A stretch of DNA of 43,289 nucleotides from an uncultured Candidatus Melainabacteria bacterium (GCA_934717895.1 CAKUZO010000004.1:1-43289), one strand, 5' to 3'; numbered from the stretch's first letter, positions 10,051-18,826 are shown. The notes: generated from the letters alone by a model not told the origin. Program-made: numbers and translations.

Positions 10051-10082
10051 ATTTCGCAAAAGGGTTAACCCTTTTGCGAAAT
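10051..10082. terminator. Perfect 32-bp palindrome between two small genes
   Basis: ATTTCGCAAAAGGGTT is followed directly by its exact reverse complement. Reading leftward, an A/T-rich tract ending in TTTTTT follows, so it could terminate transcription from the 10095-10430 gene. Perfect symmetry without a loop would also suit a dimeric DNA-binding protein. Confidence 0.65.
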
Positions 10083-10094
10083 ATAATTATTTAA

Positions 10095-10430
10095 TTACCA
10101 TTTAATATTTAAACTTCTTGTAAATTGTTTTTCTCCATTAGTATTGTGCTGTTCAATTTGAAAAGGTTTACCCTTTTTGTCAACATCAATATATGTGTAA
10201 CTTCCATCATTTCCCATGGTTACATAATAAGATTTGCCCATGTTCTTACGGTATTCATATAGTTGTTCCCCATTTCTATCAAAGGCAATATAACCCATTT
10301 CTGTTTTTACTTTTTTATTAACCAAATGTTCTCTTTTTTTAAAGTCATGATAACGTTCATACGCTCTATCAGTATTGTTATCCCTTTTTCCTAATTCATT
10401 TGGTCTGTTACCGTCTAATCTTAAATCCAT
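10095..10430 (-). CDS. Hypothetical protein, 111 residues
   Basis: I do not recognise this protein. The N-terminal third is highly charged (RLDGNRPNELGKRDNNTDRAYERYHDFKKRE). The rest looks like a small beta-rich domain with repeated aromatic/glycine turns (GYIAFDRNGEQLYEYRKN, GKSYYVTMGNDGSYTYIDVD), in the manner of MORN or YD-like strands. No signal peptide is seen. The start is ATG at 10430, five bases after AAAGGAG; an upstream in-frame TTG would overlap that ribosome site. The pentanucleotide microsatellite at 10511-10575 lies 81 bases upstream on the promoter side, so repeat length could affect expression. Confidence 0.72.
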   Translation of the reverse strand: MDLRLDGNRPNELGKRDNNTDRAYERYHDFKKREHLVNKKVKTEMGYIAFDRNGEQLYEYRKNMGKSYYVTMGNDGSYTYIDVDKKGKPFQIEQHNTNGEKQFTRSLNIKW

Positions 10431-10510
10431 AAATACTCCTTTCAAACATCTTATATCTGTGCTGTCGTGTTTATATATATATTAAAAATTTATGAAAAGA
10501 ATAATTGCTC

Positions 10511-10575
10511 CTATCCTATCCTATCCTATCCTATCCTATCCTATCCTATCCTATCCTATCCTATCCTATCCTATC
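10511..10575. repeat. Pentanucleotide microsatellite (CTATC) x 13
   Basis: Thirteen uninterrupted CTATC units (GATAG on the minus strand). It lies outside coding sequence, 81 bases upstream of the start of the 10430 gene. Pure arrays this long change length by strand slippage. Confidence 0.97.
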
Positions 10576-10843
10576 AGTGATTATAACTGAATTTCAGCCG
10601 TTTAAAATACATCTTAACATTTCTTAATGATTAGATTTATTTATATGGGCTTACGATTCAGCATGGTTATATTGGTATTCTAAAAGTTGCAAATTTATGT
10701 TGTCGAAAATACCAATCTGATTAAAACAAGTTTAATTTTAAAATATTTGTAGATAAAAATTATAATGCATTGATAAATTTTACAAACAAATAGGCTGGCT
10801 TTATTACACCAACCTTTTGTTTCTATAATATTATCGTGAATAA
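10576..10843. other. Gene-free stretch downstream of gyrA
   Basis: With the microsatellite and 10446-10510, this makes a gap of about 400 bases without a gene. No tRNA, hairpin-rich RNA or convincing ORF is visible. Near gyrA there is an imperfect inverted repeat (AAACAAATAGGCTGG at about 10784-10798 against CCAACCTTTTGTTT at about 10811-10824). It could be the weak gyrA terminator on the minus strand. Confidence 0.5.
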
Positions 10844-13408
10844 TTATTCAGCTTTATTATCATCGCTTAACAAGCTTGTTTGAGCAACGTTAGATTCTGC
10901 ATCGGCTGCGTCCATTGCAGCTACGTCCTTTTTAACTGTTTCATCTTCATCAGGGTTCAAAATCTTGTTTACAGATACAACCGTATCGTTGTCTGTCAAG
11001 TTTTGAGCTCTTACACCTGTTGCAGGACGTCCTTGACGAGAAATTGAACCGGCATTCAATCTTGTTACAACTCCGTTTGCTGTAACCATCATAATGTCAT
11101 CTGATTCTTTTACGATAGTCAATGCAACAAGTTTTGATGCTGTTGATTTAAACTTAGTTGCAATCAAACCTATTCCACCTCTGTTTTGGCTTCTGAATTC
11201 TGACAATTTTGTACGTTTGCCAAAGCCATCAGATGTTACAACCAACAAATCTGCGTCATAATCTCTTGGAACAATATCGCAACCAACAAGTTCGTCGCCA
11301 GATCTCAACTTCATTGAAGTTACACCTCTTGCGCTTCTGCCCAAAGGTCTTAAATCTTCAATCGGGAATCTGATTGCCATACCACAAGATGTTCCGATAA
11401 TGATTTCATCTCTTGCGGAAGCAAGTTTTACCCAGTTAAGTTCGTCGCCTTCTTCCAAACCGATTGCGATAATACCGTTTCTTCTGATATTTGAGAAGTT
11501 GTCTAATTCGATACGTTTAATGTATCCTTTCTTAGTCAACATAATTAAGTTCAAATCGTGTGAGAAGTTACTTACAGGTACAACTGCCGTAATTTTTTCA
11601 TCTTGATCGATAGGAAGAACGTTTACGATTGGCAATCCTTTAGATTGACGTCCACCCTCTGGGAAGTCGTAAACACTTAAGCTGTATACAGTTCCTTTTG
11701 AAGAGAAGAACAATACTTTATCGTGCATCATTGCTGTAAAGAAGTGTTGAATATCATCATCTTCTTTAGTTTTAATGCCCGATTTGCCACGAGTTGCACG
11801 GTTTTGGCGTTCAAATGTGTCTAGAGAAATACGTTTCAAATATCCTTGGTGAGTGATAAATACTGCCATAGGAGTATTTGGAGTTAAGTCCTCAATTGTA
11901 ACTTCACCTTGTTCCGGCAAGATTTGAGTTTTTCTATCGTCACCGTATTTTTCTTTGTCTTCAAGCAATTCTTTTTTGATGATGTCAAGGATTTTTTGAC
12001 GGCTTGCAAGAATTTCTTCGTATTCAGCGATTTTCTTAACAAGTTCATCATACTCAGCTTTAACCTTGTCTTGCTCCAACCCTGTCAATCTTCTCAATTG
12101 CATTTCCAAAATTGCATTAGATTGGTCAACATCAAGTCCAAATCTGCTCATCAAGCCTGTTCTTGCATCATCAGTAGTTTTTGATTTTTTGATAAGTTCA
12201 ATAACTTCGTCAATTGAACCCAAAGCTATAATCAAACCTGCTAAAATGTGAGCTCTGATTTTTGCCTTTTTCAAGAAGAAAATTGTACGTCTTGTAACGA
12301 TTTCAACCCTATGTTCAACGAATTCTGAAAGAACTTCAAACAAATTCATCAATCTAGGCTGTTTGCCACAAAGCGCAAGCATATTCACGCCAAAAGTAGT
12401 TGCTAATTGAGTAAACTTGAACAAATTATTTTTAACAACATCAGGTTTTGCGTCACGTTTAAGTTCAATTACGATACGCATACCTTCTCTGTCGGATTCA
12501 TCACGAATATCAGAAATTCCGGTAATTCTTTGATCCTTAACAAGTTCAGCGATTTTTTCAATCAAAGCAGCTTTGTTCACCTGATAAGGAATTTCGGTTA
12601 CAACGATTGCTGTACGAGTTTGACGACCGTTTCCGCCTGCAATTTCTTCAAAGTTTGCAACAGCTTGCATTTTAATAGAACCACGACCTGTTTCATAAGC
12701 CTGTTTAATATCGCTCAATCCGATAATTGTAGCAGCAGTCGGGAAGTCAGGACCCTTTACATATTCCATCAATTCCGGAATAGAAATATTCGGATTGTCA
12801 ATCAACGCAATTGTACCGTCAACGATTTCACAAAGGTTGTGAGGCGGAATATTTGTTGCCATACCAACCGCAATACCTGAACAACCGTTCAACAAAAGCA
12901 TTGGAAGTCTAACAGGTAAAACAGAAGGTTCTTGTAACGAACCGTCAAAGTTCGGTTCAAATTCAACTGTTTCACAATCAATATCAGCAAGCATAGATTG
13001 AGTAATCTTATGCATTCTTGCCTCTGTATACCTCATTGCGGCTGCGCCGTCACCGTCGACAGAACCGAAGTTTCCGTGACCGTCAACTGTCAAATATCTT
13101 GTAGAAAAGTCTTGCGCCATACGAACCAAAGCTTCATAAACCGCTGTATCACCGTGTGGGTGATATTTACCAAGAACTTCACCAACGATACGGGCACATT
13201 TCTTAAACGGCTTATCAGGAGTCATGCCAAGTTCGTTCATAGCATACAAAATACGTCTGTGTACCGGTTTTAAACCATCTCTAACATCAGGCAGTGCACG
13301 TCCGACAATTACACTCATCGCATAGTCGATATATGAACGCTTCATCTCTTCTCTGATATTAACAGGAACGATTTTCCCATCTGCAAACATATTTTGTTGA
13401 TTGCTCAT
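10844..13408 (-). CDS. gyrA: DNA gyrase subunit A
   Basis: An 854-residue subunit that cuts and rejoins DNA to introduce negative supercoils. The breakage-reunion domain contains the catalytic Y127 in [10 protein letters not shown], and [22 protein letters not shown] near the start. The quinolone-determining loop reads [17 protein letters not shown]: the position equal to E. coli Ser83 is T88 and Asp87 is E92. The C-terminal beta-pinwheel has the usual blades. The GyrA box, normally QRRGGKG, is the divergent [13 protein letters not shown]. The start at 13408 follows AAAGGGA; a 17-codon upstream extension is unlikely. Length and blades favour GyrA over ParC, though no gyrB or parE is nearby to confirm. 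It lies downstream of the HD-GYP gene with a 169-base gap. Confidence 0.93.
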   Translation of the reverse strand: MSNQQNMFADGKIVPVNIREEMKRSYIDYAMSVIVGRALPDVRDGLKPVHRRILYAMNELGMTPDKPFKKCARIVGEVLGKYHPHGDTAVYEALVRMAQDFSTRYLTVDGHGNFGSVDGDGAAAMRYTEARMHKITQSMLADIDCETVEFEPNFDGSLQEPSVLPVRLPMLLLNGCSGIAVGMATNIPPHNLCEIVDGTIALIDNPNISIPELMEYVKGPDFPTAATIIGLSDIKQAYETGRGSIKMQAVANFEEIAGGNGRQTRTAIVVTEIPYQVNKAALIEKIAELVKDQRITGISDIRDESDREGMRIVIELKRDAKPDVVKNNLFKFTQLATTFGVNMLALCGKQPRLMNLFEVLSEFVEHRVEIVTRRTIFFLKKAKIRAHILAGLIIALGSIDEVIELIKKSKTTDDARTGLMSRFGLDVDQSNAILEMQLRRLTGLEQDKVKAEYDELVKKIAEYEEILASRQKILDIIKKELLEDKEKYGDDRKTQILPEQGEVTIEDLTPNTPMAVFITHQGYLKRISLDTFERQNRATRGKSGIKTKEDDDIQHFFTAMMHDKVLFFSSKGTVYSLSVYDFPEGGRQSKGLPIVNVLPIDQDEKITAVVPVSNFSHDLNLIMLTKKGYIKRIELDNFSNIRRNGIIAIGLEEGDELNWVKLASARDEIIIGTSCGMAIRFPIEDLRPLGRSARGVTSMKLRSGDELVGCDIVPRDYDADLLVVTSDGFGKRTKLSEFRSQNRGGIGLIATKFKSTASKLVALTIVKESDDIMMVTANGVVTRLNAGSISRQGRPATGVRAQNLTDNDTVVSVNKILNPDEDETVKKDVAAMDAADAESNVAQTSLLSDDNKAE

Positions 13409-13577
13409 TTCAATCCCTTTCTCTTCCAAGTCTAATCTATTGCTAATATTGTACCACAAACAGATTTTTTAGGGAAATTTTAAAATAATCTTTACAATAG
13501 ACTAACAGAGATATCGATGTAAACCAAATATTTGCGATTAAAAAAACTAATTAGAATACTCTTAAAAGTCTTGTATT

Positions 13578-14825
13578 TTAATAAACTTCTTCAAGGGCTT
13601 GAACAACAACAGGATCCCATTTTGAACCTGATTCAGATTTAATTATTTCAAGAGCTTTTTCTCGCGGGAAAGCTTTTCTGAAAGGTCTGTCTGATGTTAA
13701 TGCACAATACGCATCTGCAACAGCAATAATTCTTGAACCAAATGGGATTGACTGTCCTTTCAAACCTTCCGGTTCTCCTGAGCCGTCATACCTTTCCTTT
13801 TGGTACGTAATATATGGAACGACTTCTGACAAGAAATTAATATTCATCAATAAGTGAACTCCAAAATCAGAATGTTCTTTAATTTGCTTCAACTCTTCTG
13901 CTGAAAGTGTTCCGCTTGTTGCAAACAATTTTTCAGGAACCGCAATTTTGCCGACATTTTGCAACAAACCTGCATAATATATTAAATCTGTTGTTTTTTC
14001 GTTCAATCCTAATTGTTTACAGATTTTTCGAGCTAATTTGGCAGTGTTTTTTGAATGAGAAACTTTGTATTGTCCTTTTGTATCAACTGCATAAGCCAAA
14101 TGTTCTACAAAATCTTGTTGATAGTCACACAAGTCACCGATTAATGCCGTTAACTCAGCCCTAATATGCTGCAAATCACTTGTGGAAGAAGAATTGTCAT
14201 CAATAACCTTGTTTGTTTCGTCAATTGTTGCCTGCAATGTCATTGATGTTGCAAAAAGAATTGCAATACTCTCTACAAGTTCAATATAATTTTCATTAAT
14301 AGGCACATCATTTTCTAAAACTATTACGCCTGTTGACTGAATATTGCAATGCATAGGTACAGCAACGGATTTCTCAACAACCGTATCTCCGCTAAGAAAC
14401 GCCTTTCCGACAATTGTTGAATCATCTGGCGAAAGAGTTTTTTCAGCACTGCTTGTAGTACCGACAAGTTCAAGAGTTTTATTTTTTTCAAGGTAAATAT
14501 GACAAGCTTTAAGCTCCAACATTTGAGCAATAGACTGGGCAATTGATGTATAAATTGCCTGTTCTTCGGACTTGTTAAAACTCAACACATAAAGAGTGTT
14601 TTGCAAAGAATAAATTGAGATAAGCTCTTTAAGCTGATTTATTAAACCGGCTTTTTTATCTTTTGCGCTATTCCCGATTTTTCTTGCCAAATCTTCCGAA
14701 ATAAGGTTTTCAGCAATAAAATCTCCGAGGTTTAGAGCAAAAATTTCTTCAAGAGGATCTTCGCCAACCAAATAATCAGATTGTGAAAATAGTGAAACGC
14801 CGTTTTTATTCTCTTCTTTTGTCAT
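13578..14825 (-). CDS. GAF-HD-GYP protein with degenerate catalytic HD pair
   Basis: A 415-residue soluble protein. A GAF-like domain occupies about residues 90-210. The HD-GYP domain (about 240-412) keeps HSKNTAKLA, IKEHSDFG, the YDGSGEPEGLKGQSIP loop and ADAYCALTSDRPFR. The signature HD of the usual LLHDIGKI is replaced: LLQNVGKI has Q289-N290, with codons CAA AAT. The later histidine region, usually HHERxDGxGYP, reads YQKERYDGSGEP. Loss of these ligands predicts no c-di-GMP hydrolysis. The protein may bind a nucleotide or a partner instead. The start has AAGGA upstream. It is divergent from ctpA across about 240 bases. Confidence 0.9.
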   Translation of the reverse strand: MTKEENKNGVSLFSQSDYLVGEDPLEEIFALNLGDFIAENLISEDLARKIGNSAKDKKAGLINQLKELISIYSLQNTLYVLSFNKSEEQAIYTSIAQSIAQMLELKACHIYLEKNKTLELVGTTSSAEKTLSPDDSTIVGKAFLSGDTVVEKSVAVPMHCNIQSTGVIVLENDVPINENYIELVESIAILFATSMTLQATIDETNKVIDDNSSSTSDLQHIRAELTALIGDLCDYQQDFVEHLAYAVDTKGQYKVSHSKNTAKLARKICKQLGLNEKTTDLIYYAGLLQNVGKIAVPEKLFATSGTLSAEELKQIKEHSDFGVHLLMNINFLSEVVPYITYQKERYDGSGEPEGLKGQSIPFGSRIIAVADAYCALTSDRPFRKAFPREKALEIIKSESGSKWDPVVVQALEEVY

Positions 14826-15064
14826 TAATTTTTCCTTACATACATGCCTTCATAATTATTTACGGCAAACCTGATTAAAACTTTAATAAATTTTACAAAA
14901 ATTCATACAAATAGAGGAGAAAATTCATAATTTCTACTCTAAATAATGCAGAAAATCAACCTGATATTAGCGTTTTTCATACACATGTAAAAATTTGTTC
15001 ATAACCGCTTAACCTACTTAAAAAGTATATTGATTAAAGAATTTCATTGGTGTTAAATGTTGAT

Positions 15065-16297
15065 ATGAAGAGAAGTCAAATTATTATTTTCATATTGTTG
15101 ATATCAACGTTGTTTGTACTTAACAGAGTTTTTATAAGTACGGAAGATGCTAATCTTGAAGAGCAGCCGGAGATGGTGAATCACGACAAAATTTCATCTC
15201 AAAGATTGTTTGACAACAGCTGGAAAATAATACGTGACAACTATTACGACAAAGATTTAAACGATCAACCTTGGAATTATTGGAAAGAACGTTACCATGG
15301 GGAAATTAAGACTGATGAAGATGCCAAAGTCGCAATTGATACTATGCTAGCAAGTCTTGACGATCCGTATTCAAGATATATGTCCAGATCCGAATATCTG
15401 GAACAAAATAATTCTATTAATTCAAAAATCACAGGTATTGGAGTAAACATTTCTTCTGTGGCAGGGAAAATTCATATTGTAAGCGTTATGGAAGGAACTC
15501 CTGCTCAATTTGCAAATCTACTTCCAAAAGATATTATCATTGCAATTAATGGGAAAGAAGTAAACGGACTTTCGCTTTCAGAGGTTGCAAACCTTGTAAG
15601 AGGACCTGAAAACAGTTTTGTAAATATCACAATTTTACGGAACAATGACAAATTGACAAAACGTGTTATGCGTAAAGAAATTAAGATAAAAACCGTAAAA
15701 AGTTCTGTAATAGACAAGAATATCGGTTATATTCAAATAACAAGTTTTATTGGATCAACGACTCCTAACGAGTTTTTAGAAGCTCTTGAAAAAACAAAGA
15801 ACACAAAAGGCTTAATTTTAGACCTTAGAGGCAATACCGGCGGGCTTTTGCCAAATGCCGTATTTATTGCAAACTTGTTTATTCCGCAAGGGAATATTGT
15901 AAGTATAGTTGGCAGAAACGGTTACAAGTACGATATTAATGCTCAAAATACCGAATTCAGTATCCATAAACCGACTATTGTTTTGGTTGACGGAAATTCT
16001 GCCAGTGCAAGTGAAATCTTATCAGGAGCATTAAAAGATTACAACAAGGCAAAACTATTAGGGACAAAAACTTATGGCAAAGGCATGGTTCAAAAAATTA
16101 TCCCAATGCCAAATGAAACAGGCATAAACCTTACTGTTGCAAAATATTTAACACCAAAGGGTACCGACATAAATAAAAAAGGAATTACACCTGATATAAG
16201 TGTTAATTTAAGCATAAAAGATGTAAAAAATAACAACGACGCCCAGCTCCAAACGGCAAAAAACGTGCTATCGCAAATGATGTTGAGCAAGAAATAA
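15065..16297 (+). CDS. ctpA: C-terminal processing peptidase, S41A family (CtpA-like)
   Basis: A 410-residue serine protease with an N-terminal signal-anchor (IIIFILLISTLFVLNRVFI), so it acts in the periplasm. A tail-specific N-terminal helical part is followed by a PDZ domain (about residues 110-190, GIGVNISS through LLPKDIIIAINGKEV) and the S41 core. The Ser-Lys dyad is most likely S312 in GNSASASEILSGAL and K339 in GTKTYGKGMVQ. The start is uncertain: ATG at 15065 has no clear ribosome site, and TTG or GTG codons 15 to 18 bases upstream are alternatives. The sequence before ATG (TTAAAT, six bases, ATG) might allow a leaderless message. In cyanobacteria CtpA matures the photosystem protein D1; here a general periplasmic role is inferred. 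Confidence 0.93.
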   Translation: MKRSQIIIFILLISTLFVLNRVFISTEDANLEEQPEMVNHDKISSQRLFDNSWKIIRDNYYDKDLNDQPWNYWKERYHGEIKTDEDAKVAIDTMLASLDDPYSRYMSRSEYLEQNNSINSKITGIGVNISSVAGKIHIVSVMEGTPAQFANLLPKDIIIAINGKEVNGLSLSEVANLVRGPENSFVNITILRNNDKLTKRVMRKEIKIKTVKSSVIDKNIGYIQITSFIGSTTPNEFLEALEKTKNTKGLILDLRGNTGGLLPNAVFIANLFIPQGNIVSIVGRNGYKYDINAQNTEFSIHKPTIVLVDGNSASASEILSGALKDYNKAKLLGTKTYGKGMVQKIIPMPNETGINLTVAKYLTPKGTDINKKGITPDISVNLSIKDVKNNNDAQLQTAKNVLSQMMLSKK

Positions 16298-16318
16298 AAT
16301 TTCAACTATAACATTAAA

Positions 16319-16346
16319 TTGCTATAATAAATTTGTTTGTTATAAT
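16319..16346 (+). promoter_or_regulatory. Sigma-70-type promoter of prepilin gene
   Basis: TTGCTA (16319-16324), 16 bases, then TGT-TATAAT (extended -10, 16338-16346). The leader of about 30 bases contains AGAGAGGA before ATG 16383. Confidence 0.6.
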
Positions 16347-16382
16347 GGTGATAGATGATGTTAAGAATAGAGAGGATTACAC

Positions 16383-17240
16383 ATGAAAAAATCTTTTGGG
16401 TTTACTTTGGCAGAAGGTGCTACGCACGTAGCCCCTTGCAACAACAAACAACTCTTTGGGTTTACTTTGGCAGAAGTATTAATAACACTAGGTATAATTG
16501 GTGTTGTTGCAGCAATTACACTACCAAGTCTTATTCAGAAATATCAAAAGAAAACATATATTGAAGGTTTAAAAGTAGGTATTTCTATTTTGGAACAAGG
16601 CTTTAAAGCTGCAATGGCAGATGACGGAGTTGATGATTTAGCAGATACCACATTGTGGAAAAATTGTGATGGTACTGATATCCCTTATAGTAGTTCTGAA
16701 TGGCGAAATAAATGTCAACCTGAATTGAGTAAGTATTTTAAGGGCATAAAATTTGAATCTGTTCCAGATATGCAAGCTCTTGGAGATACCACAAATATTA
16801 TGACCAATACGGATACTTGTCGAAAATTAGTTGGAAAAACAAACAAATGGTATTATTTAAACGATAAAAGCAAATGTCGTGGTTGGAAAAATGTTGCTGT
16901 AACTCTTGCAAATGGCATGAGAGCTGATATGTTTGTTGGTTTAGAAGATGTTAGTTATGCCGCAGGTACAATTACCGCATTAGATGTAAATGGGGGGAAA
17001 GCCCCTAATACTTGGGGAAGAGATACATTTTATTTACGAATCCTTAGAGATGGAAGAGTTGTCGGTCTATATAGCAAAGCAGAAGCAGAAGCCTATGCAA
17101 AATATAACAATAAAGATATTACCTCGATAATAGAAGACTACAAAACCAAAGCAGAAACAGATTGTAACAATACAATCTCTGCAGGTGGTTGGACTTGTTC
17201 CGGCAGAGTAATTGATGAAGGCTGGGTAATGAATTATTAA
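16383..17240 (+). CDS. Type IV-type prepilin with duplicated leader
   Basis: A 285-residue prepilin. It starts MKKSFGFTLAE, then GATHVAPCNNKQL, then a second FGFTLAE leading into VLITLGIIGVVAAIT, the hydrophobic alpha-1 helix. Prepilin peptidase would have to cut after G26, because only that site precedes a helix; the upstream G6|FTLAE site has none. The first 26 residues are thus a lengthened leader. The rest is a polar globular domain with several cysteines (NKCQPE, DTCRKL, SKCRGW, DCNNTIS, WTCSGR) probably forming disulfides. The gene has its own promoter and AGAGAGGA ribosome site. Type II secretion pseudopilin is an alternative class. No assembly ATPase or platform gene is in the window. 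Confidence 0.9.
   Translation: MKKSFGFTLAEGATHVAPCNNKQLFGFTLAEVLITLGIIGVVAAITLPSLIQKYQKKTYIEGLKVGISILEQGFKAAMADDGVDDLADTTLWKNCDGTDIPYSSSEWRNKCQPELSKYFKGIKFESVPDMQALGDTTNIMTNTDTCRKLVGKTNKWYYLNDKSKCRGWKNVAVTLANGMRADMFVGLEDVSYAAGTITALDVNGGKAPNTWGRDTFYLRILRDGRVVGLYSKAEAEAYAKYNNKDITSIIEDYKTKAETDCNNTISAGGWTCSGRVIDEGWVMNY
16395..16476. repeat. 22-bp direct repeats flanking a 38-bp palindrome-bearing insert in the prepilin leader
   Basis: Two identical 22-bp copies (16395-16416 and 16455-16476) begin TTTGGGTTTACT and are offset by exactly 60 bases. Between them, 38 bases begin just after the first copy and hold GCTACGCACGTAGC (16420-16433), a hairpin of two six-base arms and a two-base loop. The arrangement looks like an insertion with duplication of its target. 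Confidence 0.85.
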
Positions 17241-17260
17241 ATATGGAGAAAAAGATGTCA

Positions 17261-17286
17261 AAGCCTCTATGAACAATAGAGGCTTT
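17261..17286. terminator. Hairpin between convergent prepilin and zinc-ribbon genes
   Basis: AAGCCTCTAT, five-base loop GAACA, ATAGAGGCTT: a perfect 10-bp stem. The T-run is short on the plus strand (TTTCG). On the minus strand a TCTTTTTCT tract follows a few bases later. It is probably a shared terminator. Confidence 0.65.
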
Positions 17287-17301
17287 CGCACAAAATTCAA
17301 C

Positions 17302-17529
17302 TTATCTCTTGAATATATTTACATCTTTCAACTCATCGCGTTTTACGACAAGACCACATTTTGAGCACGCCAAAACCTCTTCCGAACTGTCTATCGGAAG
17401 AAATACGTGTTCACACTCATCAGAATTAAACTCGTCATTTCCCTCATCTTGGGCAAACGGGTCAAAATCCAACGATTTTCGATATTTTTTACCCTTTATA
17501 TATTTTGTTATAAGCTCAAAAAGATACAT
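17302..17529 (-). CDS. Small acidic protein with zinc-ribbon-like C-terminus
   Basis: A 75-residue protein. A short N-terminal helix (MYLFELITKYIKGKKYRKS) is followed by an acidic linker (DFDPFAQDEGNDEFNSDE). A possible zinc knuckle, C-E-H...(14 residues)...C-S-K-C, lies near residues 39-59. The second half, ACSKCGLVVKRDELK, looks like one side of a zinc ribbon. It begins two bases after the stop of the cytidine deaminase gene and must be co-transcribed with it. I do not recognise the family; the function is unknown, with nucleic-acid or protein binding possible. Confidence 0.75.
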   Translation of the reverse strand: MYLFELITKYIKGKKYRKSLDFDPFAQDEGNDEFNSDECEHVFLPIDSSEEVLACSKCGLVVKRDELKDVNIFKR

Positions 17530-17531
17530 AA

Positions 17532-17915
17532 TTACAATTCAAAACTGTCAGGAAGCATTTCTTGCAAAGATTTTACAGCAATTCCATCATCTGTTTCCAA
17601 GATGATATCCAAACCGTCTTTTGAAACAAATTCACTCATAACTTGGCGACAAGCTCCACAAGGCACACAATATTTGCGTTTTGGAGAATAAATTGCGACT
17701 GCACGAATTTTTCTTTCTCCTGCTGCAATTGCAGTACCTATTGCGTTACGTTCTCCACAAATAGTCATTCCGTAACTTGAATTTTCAAAATTACAACCTG
17801 TGTAAACATTTCCGCTTTCGCCCAACACACAAGCTCCGACAGGGAAGTTTGAATAAGGTACATAAGCATTTTCTGAGGCTTTTTTAGCCAATTCTAGCAT
17901 TTCTTCATATTTCAT
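17532..17915 (-). CDS. cdd: Cytidine deaminase
   Basis: A 127-residue enzyme that converts cytidine and deoxycytidine to uridine forms in pyrimidine salvage. The zinc site is C53-G-E55-R-N (usual form CAE) with P85-C86-G-A-C89. The N-terminal substrate segment AYVPYSNFPVGACV is intact. The length matches the homotetrameric class. No Shine-Dalgarno precedes ATG 17915; a TAGTAT box ends exactly six bases before it, suggesting a leaderless message. It is followed at two bases by the small zinc-ribbon gene. Confidence 0.95.
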   Translation of the reverse strand: MKYEEMLELAKKASENAYVPYSNFPVGACVLGESGNVYTGCNFENSSYGMTICGERNAIGTAIAAGERKIRAVAIYSPKRKYCVPCGACRQVMSEFVSKDGLDIILETDDGIAVKSLQEMLPDSFEL

Positions 17916-17930
17916 ACCAGAATACTACAA
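17916..17930 (-). promoter_or_regulatory. Putative leaderless promoter of cdd
   Basis: On the minus strand: TTG-TAGTAT-TCTGGT-ATG. The -10-like box ends six bases before the start codon, so transcription would begin at or next to the A of ATG. Confidence 0.5.
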
Positions 17931-17970
17931 TATTTTTTTTATTTTGTTATCCTTTAATTAAACGATATTG

Positions 17971-17985
17971 TGCTATAATACAATT
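17971..17985 (+). promoter_or_regulatory. Leaderless extended -10 promoter of the 17986 gene
   Basis: TGC-TATAAT-ACAATT-ATG: a consensus extended -10 with six bases to the start codon and no room for a ribosome site. Confidence 0.72.
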
Positions 17986-18783
17986 ATGAAATTTTTAGTC
18001 AAACTCGGATTAATACTAACTTTACTAACATCATTTGCACAGGCAATAACGTTTGATGTACTTGTTTTGCCTGCTGATATATTAAACCCGAAAGAAAATT
18101 ATTACGGATTTGAAGAAGTTTCCGAAATCGTTGCAGACGACATAATCAATGACTTTAATTCAACAGGCGGCAAGGTTAAATCGCCTGATTTGTATACCGT
18201 TCGTGCAAAACTTAACCAAAATTCCGAGCTAAAACAAAACGTAAATACTGTTTTAAAAAAATACAAAGACACAAACAAATTGGACTATGCAAATTTAAAA
18301 AAAATAAGCAACGCATTTGGCTGCAAATCGGTTTTAGTGGTTTCAAGTTCTGTTGTTACAAACAAGAATTCGCTTAAAAGAAGTGTTTGGGAAGTTTTAA
18401 ATGTATCGACGGCGTTTGATGTTTCATATCCTTACAGACTTGAAACATCTGTTGTACTCCTAGACAATATAAATGATTTAGTAATGTGGAGTAACAATTT
18501 TTCTACAAAACTCGGAACCAATGAAAATCAATTTGCCGCAAAAAATTATGCACAAGCTTATGATGAACTTGAAAAAATCAAACTTTACTCCAAGACTGTT
18601 GTTGCACCATCGGCGTCACAAAATATTGTGTTGAGATTTTTCCCAAAAGCAATTCGACCAATTGATAAAAAAATAGAAGATAACAGCGGCAGTGCATTAA
18701 GATTTGAACGAAATTTACCTGAATTGCCTAAGAAAAAAGAGAGTTCTGAACCTTTTTACGGAGATATGATTTTTGGAATTTAA
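17986..18783 (+). CDS. Exported protein of unknown function
   Basis: A 265-residue product with a signal peptide (MKFLVKLGLILTLLTSFAQA). The mature part begins ITFDVLVLPADIL. The central segment, LKKISNAFGCKSVLVVSSSVVT and ETSVVLLDNINDLVMWSNNFS, recalls a compact alpha/beta fold of the kind seen in envelope proteins that bind other lipoproteins or penicillin-binding proteins, but I cannot assign a family. The C-terminus is proline- and charge-rich (LPELPKKKESSEPFYGDMIFGI). It is probably periplasmic. Translation from ATG 17986 is indicated by the signal peptide. It is divergent from cdd across 70 bases holding two leaderless-type promoters. Confidence 0.78.
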   Translation: MKFLVKLGLILTLLTSFAQAITFDVLVLPADILNPKENYYGFEEVSEIVADDIINDFNSTGGKVKSPDLYTVRAKLNQNSELKQNVNTVLKKYKDTNKLDYANLKKISNAFGCKSVLVVSSSVVTNKNSLKRSVWEVLNVSTAFDVSYPYRLETSVVLLDNINDLVMWSNNFSTKLGTNENQFAAKNYAQAYDELEKIKLYSKTVVAPSASQNIVLRFFPKAIRPIDKKIEDNSGSALRFERNLPELPKKKESSEPFYGDMIFGI

Positions 18784-18826
18784 CCCCAATTTATGAATAA
18801 AAAACATAAAAAACTTAACTAATCAA

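Noticed and set aside
10576..10843. tRNA or small structured RNA in the gap after the microsatellite
   Set aside because: No cloverleaf, GTTCRA loop or strong stem is visible; only a weak inverted repeat close to gyrA.
12407..12880. 157-codon open frame antisense to gyrA, with others like it at 3342, 7836 and 40678
   Set aside because: Shadow frames of real genes, with no ribosome sites and biased composition.
13940..13985. Sequencing error or frameshift causing the QN in the HD-GYP motif
   Set aside because: The frame is intact on both sides, both codons differ from HD codons, and a second histidine region is also changed.
16355..16564. 69-codon frame overlapping the prepilin start
   Set aside because: Out-of-frame reading of the prepilin leader region; the prepilin has the ribosome site and recognisable product.
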